Part shown: positions 48,179 through 55,885 of the stretch, one piece after another
Layout: each line of letters opens with the position of its first letter
How positions within the stretch are numbered: position 1 is the first letter of the stretch
DNA from: Actinoplanes philippinensis
GTDB taxonomy: Bacteria; Actinomycetota; Actinomycetes; Mycobacteriales; Micromonosporaceae
Direction: 5' to 3'
NCBI RefSeq assembly: GCF_900113015.1
Contig: NZ_FONV01000016.1
Coordinates: 1 to 64,000, forward strand
DNA length: 64,000 nt
Program-made: the position numbers and the translations under genes
Notes under the pieces: model-generated
Databases searched by the model: none
What the model was told of the DNA's origin: nothing
What the model saw: the letters and a program-made list of their open reading frames with translations, nothing else

Positions 48179-49641
48179 GGCCCGGGATGACGGTGCTGGC
48201 CCGCTACTCGATGGGCCCCGCGGCGCTGGCCGGAGCGGCCATCGTGGCGTCGTCACCGCAGACGGTGCTCAACGGTGGCATCCCGGCCACGTACGCCGCG
48301 ACCGGCGCCGCCGGCGTGCCGCTGTCCTTCCTCGTAATCATGACGGTGATGGCGTTCCTGGCCGTCCCCTACGTGGCCGTCGGCCGGCACGTGCCGCACG
48401 GCGCGCCCTTCTATGCCCAGCTCGCCCGCGGCGGCAACCCGTCCTGGGGGCTGGCCGGCGCGGCGGTGACGTTCATCGGTTACAGCGCGTTGCAGGCCAG
48501 CCTGTACCCGCTGCTGGGCAGCACGGTGGCCGCGCTGGTCGGCAGTGGATCGTGGTGGATGTGGGCGATCATCGCCTGGCTGATCGTGCTGCTGCTCGGC
48601 CAGTACCCGGGCGCCGTCGGCGCCCGCGTGCTCGGGGTGCTGCTCGCCCTGGAGATCGCGGTGGTGCTGCTGTTCATCCTCGCCGGGCTCACCCACCCGT
48701 CACCGGGCGCGGGCACGGCGGCCGGCGCGGGCCTGGCGTTCGCCCCGTCGAGCCTGGTCGTCGCGGGCGCCACCTCGACCCTGCTGGTGTACGCGGCGGC
48801 CGCGTTCGCCGGCACCGAGACGGCCCTGGCGTACGCCGAGGAGGCCACCTCGTACCGTGCCATGGCGGTCGGATCGGCCGCGGCGATCGGCGGCGGCGGG
48901 CTGCTGTACTGCCTCGCGTCCTGGGCCTACGGGGCCTGGGTCGGCTTCGCCGATCTGGACGGCGCCGCCCGCCAGCCGCTGACGCTGCTCGGCGAGGTGT
49001 ACGGCTCCGGCATCGCCGAACTGTCCACGTTGCTCCTGGTCACCAGCATCCTGGCCGCGCAGGCGTCGTTCGGCGCCGCCATCGCCCGTAACGTGTTCGC
49101 GCTGGCCCGGGAGGGTGTGCTGCCGGTCGCGTGGCAGAAGGTCAGCCCGGGCGCCAAGGGCGGCGCCCCGCTGGGCGGGACCGCGGTCCAGGCCGTCACC
49201 TCGGCGGCGGTGCTGACCACGATGGCCGTGGCCGGCGCCGACCCGATGGCCACGATCTTCCCGTGGCTGTCGACGATCGGCGCGGTGTGCGTGCTGGCGC
49301 TGCTCACGGCGACGTCGTGGTCGGCGTACACCTTCTTCGACAAGGGTCTCGGCGGCAACGAGAGCGTGTTCGTGCGCCGGGTGTGCCCGGTCGCCGGTGG
49401 CACCTTCGGGGTGCTGGCCCTGTTCTTCATGGCCGGCAGCATCGGCACGCTGCTGGGCACCGAGCCGGGGTCGCCGCGTCCGTGGCTGGTGGCCGCGGTG
49501 ATCGGGGGCGGCGTGCTGACCGCGTGGATCGTCGGGCTGCGGCTGCGGCGGGCCCGGCCGGACGTCTACCGGGGCATCGGCCGTGGTGTTCCGGACGGGC
49601 GTACGGTCCTGGACCCGGCTCTCGAGGACGTGGAGGTGTGA
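48175..49641 (+). CDS. APC-family amino-acid permease
   Basis: A 488-residue permease from the GTG at 48175 (an ATG at 48187 is possible). It has about 12 hydrophobic helices with family text PATYAATGAAGVPLSFLVIM, AFAGTETALAYAEEATSYRA, ARNVFALAREGVLPVAWQKV and LLTATSWSAYTFFDKGL. It is co-translated with a short upstream ORF and with the genes behind it that end in a histidine-decarboxylase-like enzyme. The likely job is substrate uptake or amino acid/amine exchange; the substrate is inferred from the decarboxylase. Confidence 0.9.
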   Translation: MRPGMTVLARYSMGPAALAGAAIVASSPQTVLNGGIPATYAATGAAGVPLSFLVIMTVMAFLAVPYVAVGRHVPHGAPFYAQLARGGNPSWGLAGAAVTFIGYSALQASLYPLLGSTVAALVGSGSWWMWAIIAWLIVLLLGQYPGAVGARVLGVLLALEIAVVLLFILAGLTHPSPGAGTAAGAGLAFAPSSLVVAGATSTLLVYAAAAFAGTETALAYAEEATSYRAMAVGSAAAIGGGGLLYCLASWAYGAWVGFADLDGAARQPLTLLGEVYGSGIAELSTLLLVTSILAAQASFGAAIARNVFALAREGVLPVAWQKVSPGAKGGAPLGGTAVQAVTSAAVLTTMAVAGADPMATIFPWLSTIGAVCVLALLTATSWSAYTFFDKGLGGNESVFVRRVCPVAGGTFGVLALFFMAGSIGTLLGTEPGSPRPWLVAAVIGGGVLTAWIVGLRLRRARPDVYRGIGRGVPDGRTVLDPALEDVEV

Positions 49642-50483
49642 CCGCGCTCGCCGAACCCCAGTCGGGCGCGCACCTGCCGCCCCTGCCCGTGACCCGGGTC
49701 GCGTACCCCGCTCCGGCGGACACCACCGGCTGGCGGACGCCGGTCGACCGGGACCGGGAGCGGGAGGCGGCCGACGCCGAGACCCTGGCCCGGCAGAACC
49801 TGGAGTGGTCGCTGTTCGAGCGGGCCCACGCGCTGAGCGTGCGGCACGCGTCGGCCGCGTGGGAGCGCAGGTTCCGCCGCCCGCTCGTGCCCTACGCCCT
49901 GGCGGCCCTGTTCCGGCAGCGCACCGCCGACGGCATGGTGGTCACCGCGGCGACCCGGCTGTGGCTGGCCGGGCCCGAGCCGTCCGACCCGGTCGACCTG
50001 CTGTCGGCGCTCGTCGCGCTGGCCCGCGGGCGTGACCCGCGGCAGCCGTGGGACGTCCGGACGGCTCTCGCCAACCGGCACGACGTGCCGGACGACGCCG
50101 TCTACACCGGCCTGGCGTTGTCCAGTCTGGACACCCGCACCGGCACCTTCGCCGAGGCGTGCGCGGCGGCCCGGTCGGAGCTGCACATCCCGGGGACGAT
50201 CCTCTACCTGGCGGGTGATCCGGCGGTGCAGGGCGGGCAGCGGGCGCTGGTCGCGGACCGGCGTGGCGCGGACGGCCACAACGCGCTCACCATCTCCAGC
50301 CACGAGGCGCTGAGCACCCCGGTCATCCTGTCCCGGTGGCCGTACACCCGGGTCGCTCTGCCGTTGCTCTATGAGCGTTCCGGATACGGCCCGGTGCTGC
50401 GGCAGATGACCGAGCTGGACGGTGAGATCCAGGCAGCGGACGAGCAGCGGCGCGGCGTCCCGTCCTGGCGGAGGGGCCGCTGA
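49638..50483 (+). CDS. Unknown protein in decarboxylase operon
   Basis: A 281-residue soluble protein, GTG at 49638, overlapping the permease stop by 4 bp. Opening MTALAEPQSGAHLPPLPVTR, then AADAETLARQNLEWSLFERA, HASAAWERRFRRPLVPYALA, and a C-terminal GYGPVLRQMTELDGEIQAAD. No domain is recognised. The regular charge pattern suggests an alpha/beta enzyme or scaffold. Its position between the transporter and the PLP enzyme suggests a shared pathway. The stop shares a base with the next ATG. Confidence 0.75.
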   Translation: MTALAEPQSGAHLPPLPVTRVAYPAPADTTGWRTPVDRDREREAADAETLARQNLEWSLFERAHALSVRHASAAWERRFRRPLVPYALAALFRQRTADGMVVTAATRLWLAGPEPSDPVDLLSALVALARGRDPRQPWDVRTALANRHDVPDDAVYTGLALSSLDTRTGTFAEACAAARSELHIPGTILYLAGDPAVQGGQRALVADRRGADGHNALTISSHEALSTPVILSRWPYTRVALPLLYERSGYGPVLRQMTELDGEIQAADEQRRGVPSWRRGR

Positions 50484-51784
50484 TGGCCGGGGACCGGTGC
50501 TACGAGCTGGCGTTTCCGGGCGCCACCGACATCACGTACCGGCACCTGGCCGGAGTCGTCACCGGGCGGCTGCTCAACAACGTCGGCGACCCCTTCGAGC
50601 ACGGGCACGGCCGCAACCACACCAAGGACGTCGAGGTACGGGTGGTGCGGTGGCTCGGCGAGCTGTTCGAGGCCGGCGCCGACGTGTGGGGCTACGTGGC
50701 CGGCGGCGCGAGCGAGGGCACCCTGCACGCCGTCGACGAGGCCGCCACCGCCCACCCCGACGTGGTGGTCTACGCCTCGGCGGCCGCCCACTACTCGGTC
50801 GCCAAGGCGGCCCGTCTCGTGCGGGCGCCACTGGTCCGGGTGGAGACCGACGAGCACGACCGGATGCGCCTCGGCCATCTGCGGGACCGGCTGCTGGCCC
50901 ACCCCGGCCGGGCCGCGATGATCGTCGCCACGGTCGGCACCACCGAGCGCGAGGCGGTCGACGACGTCGCCGGCATCGCCGGGCTCTGCGACGAGCTGCG
51001 GATCGAGCGGCGCCGCCTGCACGTGGACGCGGCGCTGGCCGGCATCCCCCGGGCGCTGCTGCCCGACGGCGGCCGGCCGGGGTTCGGCTTCGGCTCGGGG
51101 GCGACCAGCCTGGTGATCAGCGGGCACAAGTTCCCGTCGACGCTGACGCCCTGCGCGGTGGTGCTCTACCCGCGCCGCCCGTGCGGGCCGGATCAGCAGC
51201 GGATCTCCTACATCGGGTCCGCCGACACGACGATCAGCGGGTCCCGGTCGGGGCACGCACCGCTGCTGCTGGCCGCGTCGCTGCTCGGGCAGGGCCGGGC
51301 CGCGCACCGGCGGCGGGCGCAACGGTCCCGGGAGCTGGCGGCGTACACGTACGACTCGTTGCGCCGGATCGGCTGGCCGGCCCGGCGGCTGCCGGACGCG
51401 TTCACGGTCACCCTCGCCCAGCCGCGCCCCCTGCCGCGGCCGTGGGTGCTGGGCGGCGACGAGCGTACCGGCCGGATCATCTGCATGCCCGGCGTCGAGC
51501 AGGCGTGGATCGCCGAGCTCGTCGCCGACCTGGACGATCAGCTGCGCGGGCGGATCCGCGTCCCGGCGCCGCGCCTCACGTCCCGCACGTCAGGCGCGGG
51601 CCGCGATCGTGGCCGTGGCGAGGCGCGGGTCGAGGGCGCCGTACTCCAGGCCGCGGTCCGGGCCGAGGCGGGCCGCCACGAAGGCGTCCGCGACGGCGGC
51701 CGGCGCCTGGCGGATCAGCACGGCGCCCTGCAGGCCCAGAGCGAGGGCTTCGACCACGCGGCGGGCCGAGGCGGCCGCCGATGA
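50483..51784 (+). CDS. Histidine-decarboxylase-like PLP enzyme
   Basis: A 433-residue group II decarboxylase-type enzyme. PLP contacts: SEGTLHAVDEAATAHPD, H104 in AAAHYSVAKAARLV, D182 in LHVDAALAG and Schiff-base K216 in SGHKFPSTL. It most resembles bacterial PLP-dependent histidine decarboxylases, so an amino acid is converted to an amine plus CO2; the true substrate is unproven. Oddity: after about residue 370 the frame continues for 65 basic residues antisense to the AidB gene, a 195-bp convergent overlap. The normal stop may have been lost. Confidence 0.85.
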   Translation: MAGDRCYELAFPGATDITYRHLAGVVTGRLLNNVGDPFEHGHGRNHTKDVEVRVVRWLGELFEAGADVWGYVAGGASEGTLHAVDEAATAHPDVVVYASAAAHYSVAKAARLVRAPLVRVETDEHDRMRLGHLRDRLLAHPGRAAMIVATVGTTEREAVDDVAGIAGLCDELRIERRRLHVDAALAGIPRALLPDGGRPGFGFGSGATSLVISGHKFPSTLTPCAVVLYPRRPCGPDQQRISYIGSADTTISGSRSGHAPLLLAASLLGQGRAAHRRRAQRSRELAAYTYDSLRRIGWPARRLPDAFTVTLAQPRPLPRPWVLGGDERTGRIICMPGVEQAWIAELVADLDDQLRGRIRVPAPRLTSRTSGAGRDRGRGEARVEGAVLQAAVRAEAGRHEGVRDGGRRLADQHGALQAQSEGFDHAAGRGGRR

Positions 51785-53209
51785 CGGGTCCGCGGCAGCG
51801 GCGGCGACGAGCCTGCGGGTGGCGGTCACGTGCGCGTCGTACGCCGCATGCACCCCCAGCGCAGACGACAGTTCCCGGTCGACCGCCTCCACCGACGCGG
51901 GCTCCCGGGCCATGGCCCGCAGCACGTCGAGGGCGATGACGTTGCCGGAGCCCTCCCACACGGCCATCACCGGCTGCTCGCGGTAGCGGCGGGCCAGCGG
52001 GAAGCTCTCGGTGTACCCGTTGCCGCCGAGACATTCGAGCGCCTCGTACGCGTGGTTCGGCCCTCGTTTGCAGACCCAGTACTTGCCGACCGCCGTGGCC
52101 AGCCGCCGGAAGGCCACCGACTCGTCGTCGTCGCTGTCGTGGGCGGCGGCGAGCCGGAGCCCGGTCCAGGTGGCGGCCTCGGCCTCCAGCTGGAGGTCGG
52201 CGATGACCGACGTCATGGCCGGCTGGTCGATCAGCACCGCCCCGAACGCGCTGCGGTGCCGCACGTGCCAGGCCGCCTCGGCGACGGACTGGCGCATCCC
52301 GGCGGCGCTGCCGAGCACACAGTCGAGCCGGGTCTGCGCGACCATCTCGATGATCGTGCGGACGCCGCGGCCCTCCTCGCCGAGCAGCCGGCCGACGGTG
52401 CCGTCCAGCTCGATCTCGCTGGACGCGTTCGACCGGTTGCCGAGCTTGTCCTTGAGCCGCTGGATGTGGAACACGTTGCGGTCGCCGCCGGGCAGCACCC
52501 GGGGCACCAGGAAGCAGGACAGTCCGCCGGGGGCCTGGGCGAGGACGAGGAACGCGTCCGACTGGGGGGCCGAGCAGAACCACTTGTGACCGGTCAGGCG
52601 CCACGTTCCGTCACCGGCCGGGACCGCGCGGGTCGCGTTCGCGCGTACATCCGATCCGCCCTGCTTCTCCGTCATGGCCATGCCGAAGATCGCCGACGTC
52701 TTCACCGCCGGGTCTGTCAACGCCGGGTCGTAGACCCGTGAGTAGACCTTGGGCAGCCACTCGGCGGCCAGCTCCGGGGTGAGCCGCAACGACGGCACCA
52801 CCGCGTGGGTCATGCTCACCGGGCAGGCGTGGCCGGGCTCGACCTGAGCGAACAGCATGAAGGTCGCGGCCCGGGCGACATGCGCGCCCGGCCGTGGCTC
52901 CGACCAGCAGCTGGTGTGCGCGCCGTGCTCGATCGCCGCGCCGATCACCCGGTGGTAGCCGGGGTGGAAGTCGATCGCGTCGGTCCGGCGGCCCCAGCGG
53001 TCGTGCGAGGAGAAGACCGGGGCGTGCTTCTCGGCCAGCTCGGCGTCACGCTGAAAATCCGCCCGGCCGACCAGCTCACCGACGGTGGTCAGCTCCGGCG
53101 CCGCCCACTGCGCGCCGTAACGGGCAACCGCCTCGACGAGCGCGGGGTTGGTCAGGTACTCGTTGAGGCCGGTCCGCGGCGGGGCCTGGTTGACGACGTC
53201 GTGGGTCAT
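51590..53209 (-). CDS. aidB: AidB-type acyl-CoA dehydrogenase
   Basis: A 539-residue flavoprotein, close to the 541-residue length of E. coli AidB, which binds FAD and DNA in the adaptive response to alkylation. Signatures are NPALVEAVARYGAQWAAPEL near the start, FGMAMTEKQGGSDVRANATR, WRLTGHKWFCSAPQSDAFLV, LECLGGNGYTESFPLARRYR and VWEGSGNVIALDVLRAMARE. The start overlaps the stop of the thioesterase-patatin gene (ATGA). No Ada or AlkB gene is nearby, so the damage role is family inference. Confidence 0.9.
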   Translation of the reverse strand: MTHDVVNQAPPRTGLNEYLTNPALVEAVARYGAQWAAPELTTVGELVGRADFQRDAELAEKHAPVFSSHDRWGRRTDAIDFHPGYHRVIGAAIEHGAHTSCWSEPRPGAHVARAATFMLFAQVEPGHACPVSMTHAVVPSLRLTPELAAEWLPKVYSRVYDPALTDPAVKTSAIFGMAMTEKQGGSDVRANATRAVPAGDGTWRLTGHKWFCSAPQSDAFLVLAQAPGGLSCFLVPRVLPGGDRNVFHIQRLKDKLGNRSNASSEIELDGTVGRLLGEEGRGVRTIIEMVAQTRLDCVLGSAAGMRQSVAEAAWHVRHRSAFGAVLIDQPAMTSVIADLQLEAEAATWTGLRLAAAHDSDDDESVAFRRLATAVGKYWVCKRGPNHAYEALECLGGNGYTESFPLARRYREQPVMAVWEGSGNVIALDVLRAMAREPASVEAVDRELSSALGVHAAYDAHVTATRRLVAAAAADPSSAAASARRVVEALALGLQGAVLIRQAPAAVADAFVAARLGPDRGLEYGALDPRLATATIAARA

Positions 53210-54573
53210 CGCAGCTCCTGGAGCACGGTCCGGGCGACGGCGGACGCGGCGTCGCGGGCGGCCCGCAGCGCGGTCTGGTCACGTTCCAGCCGGCCGGGCA
53301 GCGGGTCGCCGATCCGGGGCGCCAGGCACAGCGTGCTCAGCCCGTGCGACCAGCCGTCCCGGACCTGCTGCAACGTCTCCCGGTAGCGGTGCGGCCGGCC
53401 CCGGTACGCGGCGGCCAGCTCCGGGTTGAGCCGGCGCAGATAGCGTTCGACCACCACGTCCGCGGCGCCGTAGGCGGGCTGTGTGCCCGGCGGCCGGGTG
53501 GCCAGCACGATCGCGTGGGTGGCGCCCCGCGCGGCCGCGGTCAGCACCGGCACCGCCTCGACGATGCCGCCGTCCAGCCAGCGGCGGCCGCGCAGCTCGA
53601 CCGGGTCGCCGGCGAGCAGCGGCAGCAGGCCGGAGGCGTGCAGGCAGCCGACCAGGTCGTCGCGGTCGGTGAAGCCGGTGAGCGCCTCGGCCCGCCCGGT
53701 CGCCACGTCGGTCGCCACCATCACCAGTTTCTCGGCCTGCGCGGTGCCGGCCAGCGCCCCGAACCCGAACAGCTCGTCGACCCGCCGTACCAGCAGCGGC
53801 CCGTCGATCACCGGCCGGCCTCGGACGAACCGGCGCACGTCGATGAACTCGGGCGAGGAGAAGATCTCGGCGTACGAGTCGGCCATCGGCCCGGCCGCGC
53901 CGACCGCGACCGCGGTGGCGTTGACCGCGCCCGCCGACGTGCCGACGATCAGGTCCACCGCGTCGAGGTAGCCTTCCTCCTCGATCGCCGCGGCCATCGC
54001 GGCGGACACGATGCCGCGCATGCCGCCGCCCTCGATGACCAGCGCGACGGTGTTGCCGTCGTCGTTGCCGCCGGTGCGGCGGCGCTCGGTGAGCACCTCC
54101 CGCACGGTGGGCCCGCGACGGCCGGTGCGCGGCTGTGGCACGGGTTTGGCGGCCTGCGCCATGATCGTGCCCTGTGCCACCGCCACCAGGATCGCGTTGC
54201 CGTCCTCGGCGACCGCGTGCAGCTCGCACCGGCAGGCGGCCCGGCGGCCCTCGGCGCGCAGCACGGTGCCGGTGGCGCGCAGCGTGCGCCCGAGCGCCGG
54301 GGCCAGGTAGTCGACGGTGAGCCCGGAGGTGACGACGTCCGGGCCGAGGGCGGCCGCGCCGGCGAACGTGATCGCGGTGTCCGCGGCGTAGGCGACGATG
54401 CCGTCGTGGACGGCGCCGCGGTGGTCGCTGATGTCGGGCCGGATGTCGAGCTCGACGACGGCGCCGCCGCGGCCGAACGCGACCAGCCGCGTCCCGAGCA
54501 TCCGGCTCAGCGACTGGTCGGCCAGCGCCTGCTGCGCGGTGGCCAGGGCGGCCGGCACGCCGGGCGCCGTCAT
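53206..54573 (-). CDS. Fusion: hotdog thioesterase plus patatin phospholipase
   Basis: A 455-residue protein from the ATG at 54573 (an ATG at 54594 adds seven residues). Residues 1-145 form a PaaI-type hotdog thioesterase (ELDIRPDISDHRGAVHDGIV, TFAGAAALGPDVVTSGLTVD). After an Arg/Pro linker, residues 172-455 form a patatin-like phospholipase with an intact oxyanion motif GGGMRG, nucleophile S213 in VGTSAGAVN and catalytic D334 in LDGGIVEA. Both active centres look complete. It would release and recycle acyl chains, and it is coupled to the AidB-type flavoprotein. This fusion is unusual. Confidence 0.88.
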   Translation of the reverse strand: MTAPGVPAALATAQQALADQSLSRMLGTRLVAFGRGGAVVELDIRPDISDHRGAVHDGIVAYAADTAITFAGAAALGPDVVTSGLTVDYLAPALGRTLRATGTVLRAEGRRAACRCELHAVAEDGNAILVAVAQGTIMAQAAKPVPQPRTGRRGPTVREVLTERRRTGGNDDGNTVALVIEGGGMRGIVSAAMAAAIEEEGYLDAVDLIVGTSAGAVNATAVAVGAAGPMADSYAEIFSSPEFIDVRRFVRGRPVIDGPLLVRRVDELFGFGALAGTAQAEKLVMVATDVATGRAEALTGFTDRDDLVGCLHASGLLPLLAGDPVELRGRRWLDGGIVEAVPVLTAAARGATHAIVLATRPPGTQPAYGAADVVVERYLRRLNPELAAAYRGRPHRYRETLQQVRDGWSHGLSTLCLAPRIGDPLPGRLERDQTALRAARDAASAVARTVLQELR

Positions 54574-54697
54574 CGCCGCCACCCCGCGTGCCATACGCCG
54601 AGCACCGTCGTCGCCGTCATCGCCGTCCCCCCGCGCACGTCACGCCGAGCACCGTCGTCGCCGTCATCGCCATCCCCCCGCGTAGGCCACGCCGAGC
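54567..54697. repeat. 47-bp tandem repeat at TetR/patatin junction
   Basis: A 47-bp unit containing ACGCCGAGCACCGTCGTCG and GCCGTCATCGCC starts at 54595 and 54642, and begins again at 54689. The unit matches both the last codons of tetR (LGVAYAGGWR) and the start region of the fusion gene. The junction has therefore been multiplied, giving several ATGACGGCG-type start sites in tandem. Confidence 0.8.
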
Positions 54698-55299
54698 GCC
54701 CGGAAGCAGAAGTCCCGGATGCCCTCGATCACGTTCTCCAGCTCGCCCTCGGACGGCTCCGGGCTGTCCGGCCGGATCCACCCGACCAGCGCCTCGGACA
54801 CCGCGCCCATCACCGCCGACGACGCCAGCCGCGGGTCCTGCGGCACGAACGTCCCGCTGGCCAGCCCGTCCCGGATGATCTGCTCGCCGATGTCGGTGTA
54901 GGAGCTGCGATAGACCAGCCGCTCCGCCTCGACGACCGGGCTGACCGGCTCGAACAGCAGCGCCCACGCCATCCGCCGGCCGTGCAGCGCGCGCCCGCTG
55001 AAGATCCGGATCAGCTCGCCGATCCGCTCCGACGCCTGCTGTCCGGCATCGGACACGGCCGCGCGGATCAGATCGATCTCGTGGCTGGCGGCGCTGCGGA
55101 ACACCTCGGCGAGCAGGCGGTCACGGCTGTCGAAATAGGAGTAGACCGAGCCGACACTGGCCTGGCAGCGGGCGGCGATAGCGGCTACGGTGGCGGCTTT
55201 GAAGCCGTCGGCGGCCACCAGCCCCCGCGCGGCGCGCAGAAAGCCGTCCCGTTTGTCCTCCGCGTTCTTCCTGGTCAACGCGGTCGGGCGATAAGGCAT
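54664..55299 (-). CDS. TetR-family regulator of the AidB/patatin operon
   Basis: A 211-residue regulator from the ATG at 55299 (MPYRPTALTRKN). The helix-turn-helix reads LRAARGLVAADGFKAATVAA, then IAARCQASVGSVYSYFDSRD, and the C-terminal domain (LLFEPVSPVVEAERLVYRSS; VSEALVGWIRP) is typical of fatty-acid or acyl-CoA-responsive regulators. It lies upstream of and co-directional with the fusion and AidB genes. A perfect palindrome sits just upstream of the start. Confidence 0.88.
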   Translation of the reverse strand: MPYRPTALTRKNAEDKRDGFLRAARGLVAADGFKAATVAAIAARCQASVGSVYSYFDSRDRLLAEVFRSAASHEIDLIRAAVSDAGQQASERIGELIRIFSGRALHGRRMAWALLFEPVSPVVEAERLVYRSSYTDIGEQIIRDGLASGTFVPQDPRLASSAVMGAVSEALVGWIRPDSPEPSEGELENVIEGIRDFCFRALGVAYAGGWR

Positions 55300-55317
55300 C
55301 CGGAGACCCCCAAACTC

Positions 55318-55331
55318 TGAATCCGGATTCA
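55318..55331. promoter_or_regulatory. Palindromic TetR operator
   Basis: TGAATCCGGATTCA, a perfect 14-bp palindrome 18 bp upstream of the tetR start at 55299. It is likely autoregulatory and would control the downstream fusion and aidB genes in the same transcript. Confidence 0.65.
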
Positions 55332-55521
55332 TTCCGAAGGCAAGGAGTGAACCACGATTCAAATCAATACCGCAACCAGGGGGTACGGCCACCACGCGCC
55401 GACCGCAGCCACCCCGCCGGCGAACCTACCCCGCGAGCGAGGCGGCCCGTCCCGGCCGCCACGCGGCCGCCGGGGCGAGGTGATCCGATTGACCCACCGG
55501 CGAACCGGGCATGGATCAGGC

Positions 55522-55833
55522 ATGACTGTGGTGAAGAAGCGCTCCCGGCTGATCACCGTCGACGGCGTCGTCTACCGCTGGCGGGTCCGCCGGCACCCCG
55601 CCCACCAGGGCCCGCTCTCGTTCGCGATCGAGCGGGCCGACCGCCGCGGCACGGTCCTGATCGCCACCACCCCGGACACCCGGCCCACCGACTGGGTCGG
55701 CACCGCCACCCCACCGGCCGTGCCGTCGATCATCGCCGCGATGATCCGCGAGGCCCACGAGCAGGGCTGGCGGCCGGACTCCCCCGGCCCGGCGTTCCCG
55801 CTGAGCATGGACGCCCAGTCCTGGTCCGCCTGA
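55522..55833 (+). CDS. Small hypothetical protein
   Basis: A 103-residue protein from the ATG at 55522 (MTVVKKRSRLITVDG); the frame upstream is not credible. Basic N-terminus, then VYRWRVRRHPAHQGPLSFAI and RPTDWVGTATPPAVPSIIAA. The pattern of alternating strands ending in a helix (MIREAHEQGWRPDSPGPAFP) is common in actinomycete conserved hypothetical proteins of this size. Function unknown. Confidence 0.65.
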   Translation: MTVVKKRSRLITVDGVVYRWRVRRHPAHQGPLSFAIERADRRGTVLIATTPDTRPTDWVGTATPPAVPSIIAAMIREAHEQGWRPDSPGPAFPLSMDAQSWSA

Positions 55834-55885
55834 CCCGCCGATCACCGCCTCTCAACTCACCGGGTGTCACGCCGATGGTGACGAC

